Below are positions 25,895 through 33,873 of a stretch of 64,000 nucleotides of DNA, in pieces. The translations under genes were made by a program, and so were the position numbers. Origin of the DNA: Mycetocola miduiensis (lineage in GTDB: Bacteria; Actinomycetota; Actinomycetes; Actinomycetales; Microbacteriaceae); NCBI RefSeq assembly GCF_900115155.1, contig NZ_FOVM01000003.1:210747-274746 (forward strand), read 5' to 3'. Each line of letters opens with the position of its first letter. Within the stretch, counting starts at the first letter, position 1. The notes beneath the pieces are model-generated. The model worked only from the letters and a program-made list of their open reading frames with translations, searched no databases and was not told the origin of the DNA.

Positions 25895-26665
25895 ATGAAC
25901 GCGGTTGTTCTGGAGTTGAAAGACATCAGTAAGTCTTTCGGTGCAGTGAACGCTCTCACTGGAGTCGACCTGACGGTTCACGCGGGCGAGGTGGTCGCGC
26001 TGGCTGGCGACAACGGAGCTGGCAAGTCGACCCTGGTGAAGATCATCACCGGTGTCCATGCGCCCTCGAGCGGTAGCATGAAGATCAACGGCAAGCTCGT
26101 TCATTTCAACACGCCGAAAGAAGCAGCCAACGCAGGGGTGGCTGCGGTCTACCAGGATCTCAGCCTGTGTGACAACCTCAGCGCCGCGGCAAACCTCATG
26201 CTCGGCCAAGAGCCACGTAGGCGCGGCTGGCGAGCTTGGCTGGGCATGATTGACACCGACGCCATGCACGTCAAAGCGAGGACGGCGTTATCTGACCTCG
26301 GGATCAGAACCCTGGCGAGCACGGAAACACTTGTGAGCTTTCTCTCGGGTGGACAGCGGCAAGCAATCGCAATTGTTCGCGCATCGCTGGAGGAGGCGAA
26401 CATCATCGTCCTCGACGAGCCGACTGCGGCCCTCGGTGTGCGCGAACGAGACCTCGTCTACTCCCTGATCGAGAAACTCAAGTCATCGGGATACGGGATC
26501 GTCCTGATCTCGCACTCCGTGCCCGAAATCCTACGGCTCGCTGATCGGGTGTCGGTGCTCAGACTTGGCCGCATTGCGACGACCCTCGTAGGCGCGGAGA
26601 TGGAGGGCGATGCGATCGTCTCGGCCATCACTGGATCGAAGGTAGAAGAAGGTGAGAAGGTATGA
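25895..26665 (+). CDS. Ribose-type ABC importer ATPase (single nucleotide-binding domain)
   Basis: A 256-residue ATPase of the carbohydrate-uptake (CUT2) branch, with one domain rather than the usual RbsA/XylG double domain. Walker A (GDNGAGKST), Q-loop (VAAVYQDLSLCDNLSAAANL), signature (LSGGQRQAI), Walker B (IIVLDEPTAALGV) and switch His (VLISHSVPEI) are all intact. The start at 25895 has GGGAG upstream; an ATG at 25880 would add five residues. It overlaps the permease start by four bases. Single-domain members must dimerise to form the ATPase pair. Confidence 0.92.
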   Translation: MNAVVLELKDISKSFGAVNALTGVDLTVHAGEVVALAGDNGAGKSTLVKIITGVHAPSSGSMKINGKLVHFNTPKEAANAGVAAVYQDLSLCDNLSAAANLMLGQEPRRRGWRAWLGMIDTDAMHVKARTALSDLGIRTLASTETLVSFLSGGQRQAIAIVRASLEEANIIVLDEPTAALGVRERDLVYSLIEKLKSSGYGIVLISHSVPEILRLADRVSVLRLGRIATTLVGAEMEGDAIVSAITGSKVEEGEKV

Positions 26666-27939
26666 CGACGACCGCTCTAGATTCACGGCTCGCCCCTTCG
26701 GCGGCCAAACCCGTCGAAGGCTTCTCGAATCAGGCGTACTCCATGAGGCGTGAGAACGGGGGCTACAATCCGGTCCCCGGTCTGGTGGCCCTCGCGATCA
26801 TCTACGTGTTCTTCGCAGCTGTTGCGCCAGTGATGCTGGGGAGCTTCACACTCCAGAGCATCGTGCTGTCCATGGTGAGCTACGGGTTCGTCGCTCTCGG
26901 TGTTGTGCTCGTGCTCACTCTCGGTGAGATCGACCTCTCTGTCGGTTCGGTCGCGGGTCTCGCATCCGCGGTCACGGGCACGCTCCTCCAAGTGATGCAC
27001 TTCCCCTGGTGGGTCAGCATCATCGCGGGAATCGCGGCAGGGATGGCGGCCGGCGTCATACAGGGTCTCCTCGTAACCAAACTTGCCGTTCCCTCGTTCG
27101 TTATCACTTTGGGCGGTTTGCTTAGTTGGCAAGGATTGCAGCTGATGATCCTGAATGACACCACGCTGAATGTCGTTAGCGACGAGTTGGATGTCATCGG
27201 CAGCGGAGTCGTAACTCAGCCTGTCAGCTGGTTTCTTGCACTCGTGGTGGTCGTGGTCTGCGGCCTCGAGCGATTCGTTCCCTTGATAAGAAAGGGAGCG
27301 TCCTCAGATGCATGGCTACGGCGTGGCGCTGCGGTAGCGGGCATCGCGATTGCAGCGTTCGGTTGCGTCGCTCTCTTTAGCCGAGGCAGCGGTGTACCGA
27401 TGGTCTTGTGGATCTTCGCGGGGCTAGTTGGTCTTATGGGATTTATTCTCCAGAAGACGCGTGTTGGTCGAGCCGTGTACGCGGTCGGCGGCAATCGGGA
27501 GGCAGCACGCCGTGCCGGATACCGCCCCGATTTGGTGCGAGTGGTCGTGTTCGGTCTCTCCGGTGGATTTGCCGCACTCGGCGGTGTGTACATCACAGCC
27601 CGCGGAGGAACCGCGGACACCTTGACCGGCAGCGGCAGCCTCGTCCTGATAGCCATCGCTGCGGCCGTCATCGGTGGGTGCAGCCTTTTCGGCGGCCGCA
27701 GTTCACCTTGGGCCGCGTTCATCGGAGCCGCCGTGCTGGCGACCCTGGTTCAAGGTCTCAACATCACCAATCAGGGCGCGGATCTCCAGCTGATCCTTCA
27801 GGGTGCGATCCTCGTTGCAGCCGTCGCGGTCGACGCTATCTTGCGCCGACGCATTGCAAACCGCACTTCCGCACCGTCGCGTTCATGGCTCAGCCGGCGC
27901 TTTGGACGCGGTGATCGACCGGCACCAACACAACAATGA
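26662..27939 (+). CDS. Ribose/xylose-type ABC importer permease
   Basis: A 425-residue CUT2 permease (RbsC/XylH-like) with about ten helices. Typical segments are ALGVVLVLTLGEIDLSVGSV near residue 80, FVITLGGLLSWQGLQL near 160, VGRAVYAVGGNREAARRAGY near 270 and the final LLIAIAA-type helix before LFGGRSSP. The length and the long central helix region are closer to XylH than RbsC. It overlaps the ATPase by four bases. The C-terminal tail is basic and cytoplasmic. Confidence 0.92.
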   Translation: MTTTALDSRLAPSAAKPVEGFSNQAYSMRRENGGYNPVPGLVALAIIYVFFAAVAPVMLGSFTLQSIVLSMVSYGFVALGVVLVLTLGEIDLSVGSVAGLASAVTGTLLQVMHFPWWVSIIAGIAAGMAAGVIQGLLVTKLAVPSFVITLGGLLSWQGLQLMILNDTTLNVVSDELDVIGSGVVTQPVSWFLALVVVVVCGLERFVPLIRKGASSDAWLRRGAAVAGIAIAAFGCVALFSRGSGVPMVLWIFAGLVGLMGFILQKTRVGRAVYAVGGNREAARRAGYRPDLVRVVVFGLSGGFAALGGVYITARGGTADTLTGSGSLVLIAIAAAVIGGCSLFGGRSSPWAAFIGAAVLATLVQGLNITNQGADLQLILQGAILVAAVAVDAILRRRIANRTSAPSRSWLSRRFGRGDRPAPTQQ

Positions 27940-27990
27940 CCGAGGCAACACCATCCACCTGAAGCACCTTCACTATAGAGAGGAACAACG

Positions 27991-29124
27991 ATGTTTTTCA
28001 CAAGAGGTTCACGCCCCCCGAAAGCCCACCTGCTCGTCCGCACGCTGGCGGTTGTACTGGGAACTACGGCACTGCTAGCGACGTCAGGATGTGGCGCCAT
28101 CATCGCCGAGGAGGGCACCGGGAAGAACGACAACTCCGGGGACGACACCAAAGTCGTGGCTATGTTGATGTCAGACAGCACCACCTCACGCTGGTTCCAA
28201 GTCGACGTTCCCAACGTCACCGATGCGCTTGAAGAGATCGATCCGGAGGCAAAGGTGATCTCGTTCAACGCGGAGAGCTCACCCGACACGCAGCTCTCTC
28301 AAGCTCGTACGGCGATCGCGCAGGGAGCAAAGGTTCTGATCGTCGTGTCCGTGGACCCGACCTCGGCAGGCGCAATCGTGGACCTTGCGCATGAAAATGA
28401 TGTACAGGTGATTGCGTACGTGCACCAGATCACCGAGGCGCCGATTGACTATTTCGTGGGTTTCGATCCCATTGCCATCGGAAACCAGGAGGGACAATTC
28501 GTCGCTGATAACACCAAATCAGGTGACAACATCGTCCTGATCAACGGATGGGAAGCAACCTCGCTCGCGCACGTGTTCCGTGAAGGGTACCTGGAGGTCC
28601 TGCAGCCACTGTTCGACAGCGGTGAGCGAACCTTGATTGGCGAGGCATTCACTCCCGAGTGGCTCGCGTCAGAGGCTCAGTCGCAGATGGACGCATTCCT
28701 CGCGCAGTCCGGCAACGACGTCCAGGCGGTGCTCTCAGAAAACGATCAGATGGCGGGCGGCGTAATCGCATCGCTGAAGACCGCAGGGCTCGAAGGAAAG
28801 GTCATGGTTACCGGCCTCGACGCAGAGCCCGCCGCGCTCCAGCGAATTCTGTTGGGCACTCAGGCAATGACCATCTACCCCGCCTTCAAGACCGAGGCGA
28901 CCAATGCCGCAACCATCGCCGCAGCGATCCTCAATGGTGAGACACCGGATGAATCTTTGTTCGGCGGTGAAGCCGTCGATACGATCGACGGTGAAACGGC
29001 GCCGTGGGCCGTCACTGAGACTGTCGTCGTCACAAAGGAGAACATGCAGGTCGTCGTGGATGATGGATATATCAGCCTCGATACCCTGTGCAACGGAGTG
29101 CCTGCCGAGGGCGTCTGCGGTTAG
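27991..29124 (+). CDS. Sugar-type ABC substrate-binding lipoprotein
   Basis: A 377-residue lipoprotein of the type 1 periplasmic-binding fold (XylF/RbsB group). The signal peptide ends in ATSGCG (lipobox Cys near residue 34), followed by an acidic linker. The mature part carries DTQLSQARTAIAQGAKVLIV and the hinge region ending with the usual DAEPAALQRILLGTQAMTIY. The ATG at 27991 follows AGAGAGGAACAACG. It completes the importer with the two preceding genes. Binding residues are not readable with confidence, and the first-lobe aromatic WFQVD suggests a sugar-like solute. Confidence 0.92.
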   Translation: MFFTRGSRPPKAHLLVRTLAVVLGTTALLATSGCGAIIAEEGTGKNDNSGDDTKVVAMLMSDSTTSRWFQVDVPNVTDALEEIDPEAKVISFNAESSPDTQLSQARTAIAQGAKVLIVVSVDPTSAGAIVDLAHENDVQVIAYVHQITEAPIDYFVGFDPIAIGNQEGQFVADNTKSGDNIVLINGWEATSLAHVFREGYLEVLQPLFDSGERTLIGEAFTPEWLASEAQSQMDAFLAQSGNDVQAVLSENDQMAGGVIASLKTAGLEGKVMVTGLDAEPAALQRILLGTQAMTIYPAFKTEATNAATIAAAILNGETPDESLFGGEAVDTIDGETAPWAVTETVVVTKENMQVVVDDGYISLDTLCNGVPAEGVCG

Positions 29125-29192
29125 TCGAGAATGCGTCCTGGGGCCGGGATAACATGACCGGCCCCGGGACCCCGCCGCTAAGGAGAATGAGC

Positions 29193-30104
29193 ATGACCGA
29201 GCGCAACACCGAGTCAGAGGCGGAACCACAGCCCTTCATCGGGTTCTCGCAGTTCGTGATGAATCATCCCTTCCGCATCGCCAATGTTGAGACGATCAAG
29301 GAAGCGGCTCGACGGGCCGGCGCTCGTATCGTCGTGACAGACGCAGAGGGCAGCGCGGAAGTGGAAGCTCAGAACGTGCAGTGGATGCTTGATCAGGGGG
29401 TCGATGCTGTGATCATCAGCAGCCTGTCGGGAGCGGAATCCCATGAAATGTACCGCCGTGTCGCCGAAACGGGCACACCACTGATTATCTTCGCAAGCGG
29501 GCTGCCTTCCGATGAATATGACGTGCCGTACACGACTTACGTTGGGTCGAACGAAAAATGGGTGGGGGCACAGGCAGCTGAGTACATAGGCAAACGGCTT
29601 GGAGTCAGCGGCGGTAAGATCGTCGTGCTCTACGGACCGATGGAGTCCTCGAACGCTCGGCTGCGCGGTAGCGGATTCAAGCTCGAACTCGAACGATCGT
29701 ATCCGCAGGTGGAGATCACCGGGCACCTAACAGGCGACTGGCTACGTGACTCGGCGTTCGAGCTGATGACGCAATACTTGACTCAGCATCCGCACGTGGA
29801 TGCAGTGTTCGCCGAGAACGATGAGATGGCGCTCGGGGCGATGGACGCTTTGGTCCGTTGGGATCCCCATGCGAGTACTTTCATCGTCGGCGTGGATGGT
29901 CAACAGGCCGCATTGTGTGAGATATGGTCAGGCGGACCCTTCGCAATGACAGTTCGAACCGAGTTTGATGGCGACGCCGCCGTTCATGCGGCCATCGACG
30001 CACTGCGTGGTCGGGACGTGCCGAGTCGCATTGAGTTGGCGGCGTCAGTGATCACAGTCAAGAATATCGACCAGTTCCTGCACCAGCGCCGGACGACATG
30101 GTGA
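29193..30104 (+). CDS. Second substrate-binding-like protein without a signal peptide
   Basis: A 303-residue type 1 periplasmic-binding fold protein. After about 12 polar residues the first strand begins at once (PFIGFSQFVMNHPFRIANVE), so there is no signal peptide, lipobox or membrane segment. There is also no helix-turn-helix as in LacI regulators. The usual features follow: VDAVIISSLSGAESHEMYRR, HVDAVFAENDEMALGAMDAL, and GGPFAMTVRTEFDGDAAVHA. I chose the ATG at 29193 because AAGGAG lies seven bases before it. It lies 68 bases after the secreted binding protein and 13 bases before the GntR gene. A cytoplasmic solute sensor or carrier is the simplest idea. A mis-annotated start is unlikely, since no hydrophobic stretch lies upstream. 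Confidence 0.88.
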   Translation: MTERNTESEAEPQPFIGFSQFVMNHPFRIANVETIKEAARRAGARIVVTDAEGSAEVEAQNVQWMLDQGVDAVIISSLSGAESHEMYRRVAETGTPLIIFASGLPSDEYDVPYTTYVGSNEKWVGAQAAEYIGKRLGVSGGKIVVLYGPMESSNARLRGSGFKLELERSYPQVEITGHLTGDWLRDSAFELMTQYLTQHPHVDAVFAENDEMALGAMDALVRWDPHASTFIVGVDGQQAALCEIWSGGPFAMTVRTEFDGDAAVHAAIDALRGRDVPSRIELAASVITVKNIDQFLHQRRTTW

Positions 30105-30117
30105 GAGGAGAATCACG

Positions 30118-30870
30118 ATGACCGAGAGCCATGCGTCCGGGGCCGGCGACAACTTGGACCCTACCGAGAACGGAGGCGACATCCAGGAGGTCCGTCGTGT
30201 GCGCTCGTTCGAGGGGATCGTCGACCAGATACGCCGGGCTATCTTCAGCGGTCGATACTTGCCTGGCAGCCGTTTTGCGTCCGAGCGAGATCTGGCCAAA
30301 CAGCTTGGCGTGAGCCGGACTACACTGCGCGAGGCGCTTCGCGCCCTGGAGTCTGAGGGTCTAGTGGAAGTGCGCTTGGGAAGCGGGGGCGGCATCTTCG
30401 TCTCCAAACCGAGCGCAGCGCGGGTCGGTAAAGCCTTGGACTCGATGCTCGTTCTGCGGCGGACAAACCAGTGGGAGATCGAGGAGTTCAGGCGCGATTT
30501 CGAGTCTCAGAACGCTTCACTCGCTGCGCGCCGAGCGACTCACGAGGACATGGAAGTGATCTCCAACAGCCTTAATCGTCTCCGCGCGGCTATGGGCGCC
30601 AGCGGGCCACCTTCTGGGCAGCTCGATCGGCTCACCGGGGATGTCCATATAGCCATTGCCGCGGCGACCCACAACGACGTCCGTCTGTCGATCATGATGG
30701 CCCTAATCCGGGCGACCTCGCGTGTCCTGGCTCAGCGACCGAACTCCCGCACACGTCGCGTCTATGCCCACGCACTCGCCGACTATGAGGATATAGTTGC
30801 CGCCATCGCGCTTCCAGACCCCGATCGGGCCGCGGCTCTAATGCTGCAGCGTCTCAATCACATCTCATAG
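30118..30870 (+). CDS. GntR-family (FadR subfamily) transcriptional regulator
   Basis: A 250-residue regulator with an N-terminal winged helix (residues about 25-95: FEGIVDQIRRAIFSGRYLPG, DLAKQLGVSRTTLREALRAL, then VRLGSGGGIFV) and an all-helical FCD domain (residues about 105-245). FCD metal ligands of the usual D/H-H-H pattern are plausible (D176 in LTGDVHIAIAAATHND and following His). It closes the operon that starts at 24658 and probably binds the palindrome at 24617-24631, repressing the operon until the imported solute or its breakdown product is present. Confidence 0.92.
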   Translation: MTESHASGAGDNLDPTENGGDIQEVRRVRSFEGIVDQIRRAIFSGRYLPGSRFASERDLAKQLGVSRTTLREALRALESEGLVEVRLGSGGGIFVSKPSAARVGKALDSMLVLRRTNQWEIEEFRRDFESQNASLAARRATHEDMEVISNSLNRLRAAMGASGPPSGQLDRLTGDVHIAIAAATHNDVRLSIMMALIRATSRVLAQRPNSRTRRVYAHALADYEDIVAAIALPDPDRAAALMLQRLNHIS

Positions 30871-31006
30871 ACCTAACGCGCGGAATCGTCCTCGAGCGCA
30901 GTGATAACTTGAGCCGTGGTACCGCGTTGGCGCTGATCGGCCATTCGCTTCCAATCAATTAAGCCGGTACTGGTCTGTTGGGCCGTGGACGGTCACCACT
31001 CAGCTC

Positions 31007-31606
31007 TTGACCGGGCTTCCATCGACGCCGGACCCATTGGTAGCGCAGGGCCTCCTCGAGACGCAGCGCGGCCGCGGCGGAGGTTCGTTCGTGCGCGAGC
31101 AGTGGACGTCGACGTCGAACGCGTCGGTGCACCGCACTCTCAGCGGGCGCTGGAACGAAATGCGCGACACCTGCGAGGCGGTAAGCCGCTTGCACGGCAC
31201 CATTGCCCGAGCCGCGGCGGAGAACCGCACGGACGATGACATCGAGCGGATACGCGAGCGCCTGCAGGCCTTCCGGCTCGCGGAGTCTGGGCTCCAGTCG
31301 CAGAAGGCCGACGAACTGCTGCACATCGCAATCAGCGACGCCGCCCACAACGCGACCCTGCAGTCGGTGCTTGTGGAACTCGAGTCGCGCGTAAGCATCT
31401 CGGCCCCCGCACACCTCTGGGGCGAACCCGGCGGCATGCGCCAGATGGAAGCCCGCGCTCTCATCGACCACGAGAACCTGGTCACCGCTATCTGCAACGC
31501 CCAGCCGGATGCCGCCAGCGCGATCGCACGTGAGCACGCCCGCATCGACCTCGAGCTGCTCGAGGCAGCGCTTCACCGGGCGGGTGCACCGCTCGACAGC
31601 ATGTAA
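31007..31606 (+). pseudogene. GntR/FCD regulator lacking its DNA-binding domain
   Basis: From about 31030 the plus frame matches the end of a GntR wing (LVAQGLLETQRGRGGGSFV) followed by a complete FCD helical domain to 31606. The helix-turn-helix before it is missing, and the upstream bases are unrelated. A protein begun at 31007 would be about 199 residues with an effector domain only. It is most likely a truncated gene, though a regulatory half-protein cannot be excluded. The 136 bases before it show nothing else. Confidence 0.7.
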
Positions 31607-31760
31607 CAGATGCCACAGCGGGCGGTGCCACTTTCGCCGCGTCGATCGTGTACTGGGAGAACTCCCGCACATCCGTTGCCGAATGGGTTCCACGGTTGCG
31701 CCGAAGGGCGGTCGGCTGGAGGGCGGCGATTACCGACGCGATCGTACCGAATTCGATTCC

Positions 31761-31776
31761 GACGGCCTTCGCCGTC
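31761..31776. terminator. Short GC-rich hairpin at the end of the GSP17M-like gene
   Basis: GACGGC-CTTC-GCCGTC at 31761-31776 forms a six-pair stem with a tetraloop, touching the minus-strand stop codon. It fits a terminator for the stress-gene pair upstream. Bases 31607-31760 show nothing else. Confidence 0.4.
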
Positions 31777-32311
31777 AGAGGTCTCCGTCCCGGGTCGCCG
31801 AGTCGTTCTTCGAATCCGACGAATCGGGCCCTTCGCCATGCAAAATGCGCAGTGCATCCCGCGCCCAGGCAGTGTCCACGAGGACCTCGTAACGGGTGGC
31901 GCGCAGCGTCGCGGCCGAGACGAAGTTCCGCTGGCTACTCATGAGCGCGTAGCTAATCGCGCCGATGACACCACCGATGATCGCACCGGCGATCAACCCG
32001 TAGAGGGCCAGAAGAAGTCCTGCAACGAGGGGAGTCAGCCAGCTGAAGAGGGTGAACAGCCAGCAGATCAGCAAGCCTGTGAGCGCTCCGCCGAGGGCAC
32101 TGCGACCGACCGCCGACCACAGCGTGAGACGCCCGGTGACATGCTCGACCCACTGCAGATCGTCCCCGACGATTCGTGTATGCTCCACGGGGAAGTCCCG
32201 GTCCGCCAGCCTCTTGACGATGGCTTCCGCTTCGCGGTAATCATTCACCACCGCCAGAACCTGGCTGTCATGCCCCACGTCGGGCGAAGACGACGTTCCT
32301 GAAACTGTCAT
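31775..32311 (-). CDS. General stress protein 17M-like membrane protein
   Basis: A 178-residue protein. Residues about 15-75 resemble the GSP17M/YflT-like domain (VLAVVNDYREAEAIVKRLAD, then HTRIVGDDLQWVEHVTGRLT). Two adjacent glycine-rich membrane segments follow, about residues 72-120 (GGALTGLLICWLFTLFSWL and LVAGLLLALYGLIAGAIIGG). The acidic tail is cytoplasmic. Proteins of this kind are common next to heat-shock genes in actinobacteria, and the role in stress is by family only. It starts seven bases after the Hsp20 stop, so they are an operon. Confidence 0.8.
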   Translation of the reverse strand: MTVSGTSSSPDVGHDSQVLAVVNDYREAEAIVKRLADRDFPVEHTRIVGDDLQWVEHVTGRLTLWSAVGRSALGGALTGLLICWLFTLFSWLTPLVAGLLLALYGLIAGAIIGGVIGAISYALMSSQRNFVSAATLRATRYEVLVDTAWARDALRILHGEGPDSSDSKNDSATRDGDL

Positions 32312-32318
32312 GTCGAAA

Positions 32319-32765
32319 TCACCGGCTCACGGGAACATCGGAGGAGGCGGCAGCCGCGTCGTCAGAGGACGAGCTGATTGTCACCTTGCGGGGCTTGCTC
32401 GACTCGTCCACTGGAATCTTCAGGACGAGCACACCGTCGCGGAGCACGGCTGACAGCCGTTGGCTATCGAGACTGTCCCCGAGATAGAGCTGCCGGACGA
32501 ATTCGCCCCGGGGGCGTTCGTCGATAAGCAGCTCGTCATCCGGTCCGCGCAACCCCTTTCGGCGAGCACGTATCGAGACGACGTTGCGCTCGACCCTGAC
32601 ATCGATGTCGTCGTTGGAGACGCCAGGCAGGTCGATTGCGACCGTGTACTCGTCGCCGTGCCGGAACGCTTCGATCGGCACCGCCCACGTGCGTCTGTTC
32701 TGGGGCAGGCTTTGCTCGACAGCTCGCTCCACATCCCGGATCGTGTCGAACCCCATCAACGTCAT
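32319..32765 (-). CDS. Hsp20/alpha-crystallin small heat-shock protein
   Basis: A 148-residue chaperone that binds unfolding proteins. The alpha-crystallin domain covers residues about 28-125: PIEAFRHGDEYTVAIDLPGV, then DIDVRVERNVVSIRARRKG, and the L-x-x-x-L strand near DGVLVLKIPVDESSKPRKVT. The C-terminal tail is Ser/Ala/Asp-rich and includes a possible I-x-I-like VPV. The ATG at 32765 follows AGGAGG. An in-frame extension to 32993 is a poor leader and was rejected. I saw no HAIR or CIRCE repeat upstream. Confidence 0.92.
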   Translation of the reverse strand: MTLMGFDTIRDVERAVEQSLPQNRRTWAVPIEAFRHGDEYTVAIDLPGVSNDDIDVRVERNVVSIRARRKGLRGPDDELLIDERPRGEFVRQLYLGDSLDSQRLSAVLRDGVLVLKIPVDESSKPRKVTISSSSDDAAAASSDVPVSR

Positions 32766-33273
32766 GATTCCTCCTGATTGCTGGTTGGCTGGATGCCGGC
32801 CGACTGGCAGCTGCTTCGGCGGTCTCGTTCGTCGGCTGAACTGATTCGCCGGCTGGACCCGTGAAAAGAGCCAACGCGGGAATTGCACCACAGTCTGGCC
32901 CGGATTTGGAGGGGGGTCATCGGTCTGGGTGGACAGGACTGCGCTCGCGGAACTGACCCATTGTGACAAGTCCGATGCGGACCGGGGATCCACGGACCTG
33001 CAGTTGCGGCGAACCCCGTCAGCGCTGCGGCACCCCCCTGTCGACCGGTCGTGATGGACTGGACCGGATGACCAGTTGACCGCCCGCCGACGGCCGTCCG
33101 CCTGGGCTGCAAACGGTGGGACCTGGCGATTGCGCTAGGCGGCGCATCCATCGGCAATGTTCTGCCATCGCAGGCCGATACGGCGAGTCGGGCCGGCGCG
33201 TAGCGTGAGCGGTCGTGGGCGCGGCGGTCGCCGCGACCCGATTCGTCGAAATTCCGATACCGAGGAGCCGTTC
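32766..33273. other. 508-base gap between the divergent Hsp20 gene and a hypothetical gene
   Basis: No coding frame with convincing composition is seen. The stretch should hold the promoters of the divergent hsp20 and 33274 genes. I could not find a confident -35/-10 pair or operator by eye. Confidence 0.5.
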
Positions 33274-33660
33274 ATGGCCAGCGAAATCCAGCCGACACCG
33301 ATCGAAACAGAGTTCATCGCGGCTGTCCAGTCAGGTCCGTTGACGCAGGTCGAAGTGATCGAGGCGACCGATGGCGCAGGGCTGGTCGTCACTGCAGTTG
33401 CGGTCGACCCGGAGACTGGCGGCGATGTGCCGGTCGGCATCGCCCTCGATCCCGACGGTGCCGCGTTCGTCGTGACGATCGCGCGCGAGGAGATCATCAT
33501 CCCGCTGGACGAGTCCTCGGAGCAGGCGTCCTCCTCGAAAGATTCGAGGCACATCGAACCCCTCCGGAAGCTTCACGAACTCGCCACCGGGCTGGAGCAG
33601 GAGGCGAAAGGAAAGGCGCGACAGCTCGCCGAGCGGCTGCGGCGGAAGCGGGACAGCTAA
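33274..33660 (+). CDS. Hypothetical small acidic protein
   Basis: A 128-residue cytoplasmic protein I do not recognise. Residues about 1-80 are strand-rich and acidic (PIETEFIAAVQSGPLTQVEV, ALDPDGAAFVVTIAREEIII). The C-terminal third is a charged helix with a basic end (LHELATGLEQEAKGKARQLA, then LRRKRDS). The ATG at 33274 follows GAGGAGCC. It stands next to stress genes. No membrane segment, signal or metal motif is seen. Confidence 0.65.
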   Translation: MASEIQPTPIETEFIAAVQSGPLTQVEVIEATDGAGLVVTAVAVDPETGGDVPVGIALDPDGAAFVVTIAREEIIIPLDESSEQASSSKDSRHIEPLRKLHELATGLEQEAKGKARQLAERLRRKRDS

Positions 33661-33820
33661 TCTGATACGGGCATGCAGTGACCGCCGCCCCCTCCATAGC
33701 TGTCTCGACGCTGACAAACCGAGGGCACGAGCACGCTGCCTCACCGCTGTGTGGCGAAACCACGGAACCTGGGCAGACAGGAGCCTCGGTGAAGATGTGC
33801 GTCGCGTGACCATGGCAACG

Positions 33821-33859
33821 CGCGTAGCCTTCTTCTATCGACGCGTAGCCTTCTATCGA
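33821..33859. repeat. Imperfect tandem direct repeat just before the PucR/CdaR gene
   Basis: CGCGTAGCCTTCTTCTATCG at 33821-33840 (followed by A) is repeated at 33842-33859 with one TCT triplet missing. It ends 14 bases before the regulator's ATG and may affect its translation start. The rest of 33661-33820 shows nothing. Confidence 0.6.
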
Positions 33860-33873
33860 GAGGTGGTCACGGG

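Noticed and set aside
32766-33273. HAIR or CIRCE heat-shock operator upstream of hsp20
   Set aside because: Neither inverted repeat could be found by eye in the gap.
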